Source of the DNA: an uncultured Prevotella sp. | Lineage (GTDB): Bacteria; Bacteroidota; Bacteroidia; Bacteroidales; Bacteroidaceae | Direction: 5' to 3' | Length of the DNA stretch: 32,245 bases | Assembly (NCBI GenBank): GCA_946999045.1 | Contig: CAMQBR010000018.1 | Location: 1-32,245, forward strand | In this document: in pieces, positions 30,901 through 32,245 of the stretch | How positions within the stretch are numbered: position 1 is the first letter of the stretch | Layout: each line of letters opens with the position of its first letter | Translations under genes and position numbers: made by a program | Notes under the pieces: model-generated | The model's database searches: none | What the model was told of the DNA's origin: nothing | The model's input: the letters and a program-made list of their open reading frames with translations, nothing else

Positions 30901-31512
30901 ATGGATAAATACTTAATTTGTGGATTGGGTAACCCTGGTGAAGTATACGAGGGTACTCGACACAATACAGGGTTTATGGTATTGGACGCTTTGGCTAAGG
31001 CGTCCAATATTGTTTTTGAGGATAAGCGATACGGCTTTGTTGCTGAGATATCTATTAAAGGCAGAAAGGTCATTTTATTAAAACCTACAACCTTTATGAA
31101 CCTTAGCGGCAATGCAGTGCGTTACTGGCTTAGCAAAGAGAATATTGACCAAAGTAGATTGCTTGTTGTATCGGATGATTTGGCTATACCTCTGGGCGAT
31201 TTTCGCTTAAAGGGAAGTGGAAGCAATGGCGGACACAATGGCTTAGGACATATTCAGCAGCTTATCGGACAGAATTATGCGCGCCTACGCATGGGCATTG
31301 GTAACGATTTTCAACATGGTGCACAGTGCGATTGGGTGCTGGGCAAGTATTCTGATGAGGATATGCAGGTGCTTCAACCTGCTATAAATACGGCGGTAGA
31401 GCTCATCAAGAGTTTTGTTTTAACAGGTATCAATATCACGATGAACCAGTTTAATCATTTGGGAAAACATTCAAAAGCTGATAAAGGCACTGAGAAGGCA
31501 CAAAACAAATAA
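30901..31512 (+). CDS. pth: Peptidyl-tRNA hydrolase
   Basis: A 203-aa cytoplasmic enzyme releasing tRNA from stalled peptidyl-tRNA. Signature GLGNPG and TRHNTGFMVLD (catalytic His in RHNTG) are at residues 8-30, with KPTTFMNLSG, VSDDLAIPLGDFRLKGSGSNGGHNGL (catalytic Asp and the GGHNG block) and RMGIG following. Full length. It lies 15 nt after rplY, a conserved pairing in many bacteria. Confidence 0.97.
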   Translation: MDKYLICGLGNPGEVYEGTRHNTGFMVLDALAKASNIVFEDKRYGFVAEISIKGRKVILLKPTTFMNLSGNAVRYWLSKENIDQSRLLVVSDDLAIPLGDFRLKGSGSNGGHNGLGHIQQLIGQNYARLRMGIGNDFQHGAQCDWVLGKYSDEDMQVLQPAINTAVELIKSFVLTGINITMNQFNHLGKHSKADKGTEKAQNK

Positions 31513-31522
31513 GTTTTTTTAT

Positions 31523-31981
31523 ATGACAGAACAAGGCGAAACTATATTAAACTTACGTGTAAAAGATGTAGGTTCGGCTCGCATCGACAAGTGGTTATGG
31601 GCGGCACGCATTTTCAAAACTCGCTCTTTGGCAGCCAATGCGTGCAAAAACAATAGGGTGGCTATCAACAAAACAAGTGTAAAACCAAGTTATATTATCA
31701 AGCCTGGAGTGCTAATTGATGTTAAGAAACCTCCAGTAACCTATTCGTTTCGTGTACTCAAAACTATTGAACAACGTGTAGGGGCTAAGTTTATTCCACA
31801 GATATACGAGAATGTTACCGACCCTAAGCAGTACGAATTATTAGAAATGAGTCGCATCAGTGGCTTTGTTAATCGTGCGCACGGCACGGGGCGTCCTACA
31901 AAAAAAGAGCGTAGACAGATGGATGCTTTCATAGAACCCACTATGTTTGGATTTGATGAAGATGACTATGAGGATGAGTAA
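31523..31981 (+). CDS. S4-domain RNA-binding protein, Hsp15-like
   Basis: A 152-aa protein of the Hsp15 (HslR) type, which in E. coli binds stalled 50S subunits carrying nascent chains. The S4 domain starts at ARIDKWLWAARIFKTRSLAANACKNNRVAIN (about 18-48) and includes KPSYIIKPGVLIDVKK. The C-terminal part has the HGTGRPTKKERR motif and an acidic tail (DEDDYEDE). The N-terminus is about 17 residues longer than usual, but no nearer ATG is available. It lies 10 nt after pth; quality control of stalled ribosomes fits both genes. Confidence 0.92.
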   Translation: MTEQGETILNLRVKDVGSARIDKWLWAARIFKTRSLAANACKNNRVAINKTSVKPSYIIKPGVLIDVKKPPVTYSFRVLKTIEQRVGAKFIPQIYENVTDPKQYELLEMSRISGFVNRAHGTGRPTKKERRQMDAFIEPTMFGFDEDDYEDE

Positions 31982-32012
31982 AACTCTTTATTGGGGGGCT
32001 CAGCTTGTTTTG

Positions 32013-32060
32013 TAATCATCCAACATTAGCCACTTTTGTGCAGCTAATGTTGGATGGTTA
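32013..32060 (+). terminator. Palindrome after the rplY operon; repeat family B copy 2
   Basis: TAATCATCCAACATTAGC (32013-32030) pairs with 32043-32060 at 17 of 18 positions, loop 12 nt. It lies 31 nt after the stop and may end the transcript, but no T-run follows. Its ends are the same as those of the 15104-15213 palindrome. Confidence 0.65.
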
Positions 32061-32141
32061 CGACTTATCTTGCCACGGATAATATCCGAATGAGCCTACA
32101 AATACAATTTTTCATCACTCAAATAGTAAAACATTATGGTC

Positions 32142-32245
32142 GGTTCTATAAATTATCACCGTAAAGTTTTTTATGTCAGTCTTTTTCTTTCGTTTTGTCA
32201 TCTTGTGGACTCTTTTTATATAAAACAGGCTGCGCCTCAACAATT
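32142..32245 (+). repeat. Dispersed repeat family A, copy 3 (A3, runs off window)
   Basis: From GGTTCTATAAATTATCACC to the right edge (ending CTGCGCCTCAACAATT). It matches A2 over the first 70 nt and A1 over the last 55 nt, both in inverse orientation. It contains a 16-codon ORF at 32173-32223, MSVFFFRFVILWTLFI, whose start and RFVILW core are shared with the ORF in A2. Confidence 0.8.

Overview
The window looks like chromosome from a Bacteroidota bacterium, most likely a Prevotella-type member of the Bacteroidales. The evidence is phylum-typical families (DUF5606, DUF5686, long NusB, the fur-purA-hisS order, the nusB-yajC-ybbR-coaE order), A+T-rich intergenic DNA, near absence of Shine-Dalgarno sites, and promoters of the TTTG-N19/21-TAnnTTTG type (exact copies before the 64-aa gene at 5420, nusB and rplY). 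No rRNA, tRNA, CRISPR array, prophage or intact transposase gene was recognised.

Layout. 1-4319 (minus): a Type III restriction-modification locus, mod, then a RhuM-family gene, then res, which runs off the left edge. Its conserved parts are clearly richer in G+C than the core genes, and mod has an A+T-rich centre where target recognition is expected. 4492-5420 (minus): an OmpH/Skp-like lipoprotein and a small membrane protein. 5513-6973 (plus): a PepD-like dipeptidase, facing a 900-aa UvrD-type helicase with an embedded DnaQ-like exonuclease (7190-9889, minus). 10318-15262: an EamA transporter, a DUF805 protein, a POT peptide transporter and a His-rich mini membrane protein, separated by long repeat-rich gaps and a broken membrane pyrophosphatase remnant. 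15263-18408 (minus): fur-purA-hisS. 18481-21556 (minus): an AraC-type regulator, then dipeptidyl peptidase III overlapping an AlkD-like HEAT protein. 22261-25732: two divergent envelope genes (DUF5686 protein and an outer-membrane beta-barrel). 26468-29952 (minus): nusB-yajC-ybbR-coaE-DUF5606. 30262-31981 (plus): rplY-pth-Hsp15-like S4 protein, with a structured leader.

Most of the unexplained structure is in the gaps. There are several families of short dispersed repeats: (A) an element at 10141, 11390 and 32142, which in two copies carries an in-frame short ORF starting M-S-V; (B) a palindrome with conserved ends at 15104 (51-nt arms) and 32013 (18-nt arms); (C) a 28-nt word at 4350 and 7067 with partial copies nearby, one pair forming a 35-nt-arm hairpin; (D) a 22-nt word at 15224 and 26387, each time just beyond a minus-strand terminator; and four ATGGAGTTT-like words at 21-23-nt spacing at 14751. 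Peptide uptake and breakdown genes recur (PepD, DPP III, POT), consistent with an asaccharolytic or peptide-using lifestyle, but that is inference.
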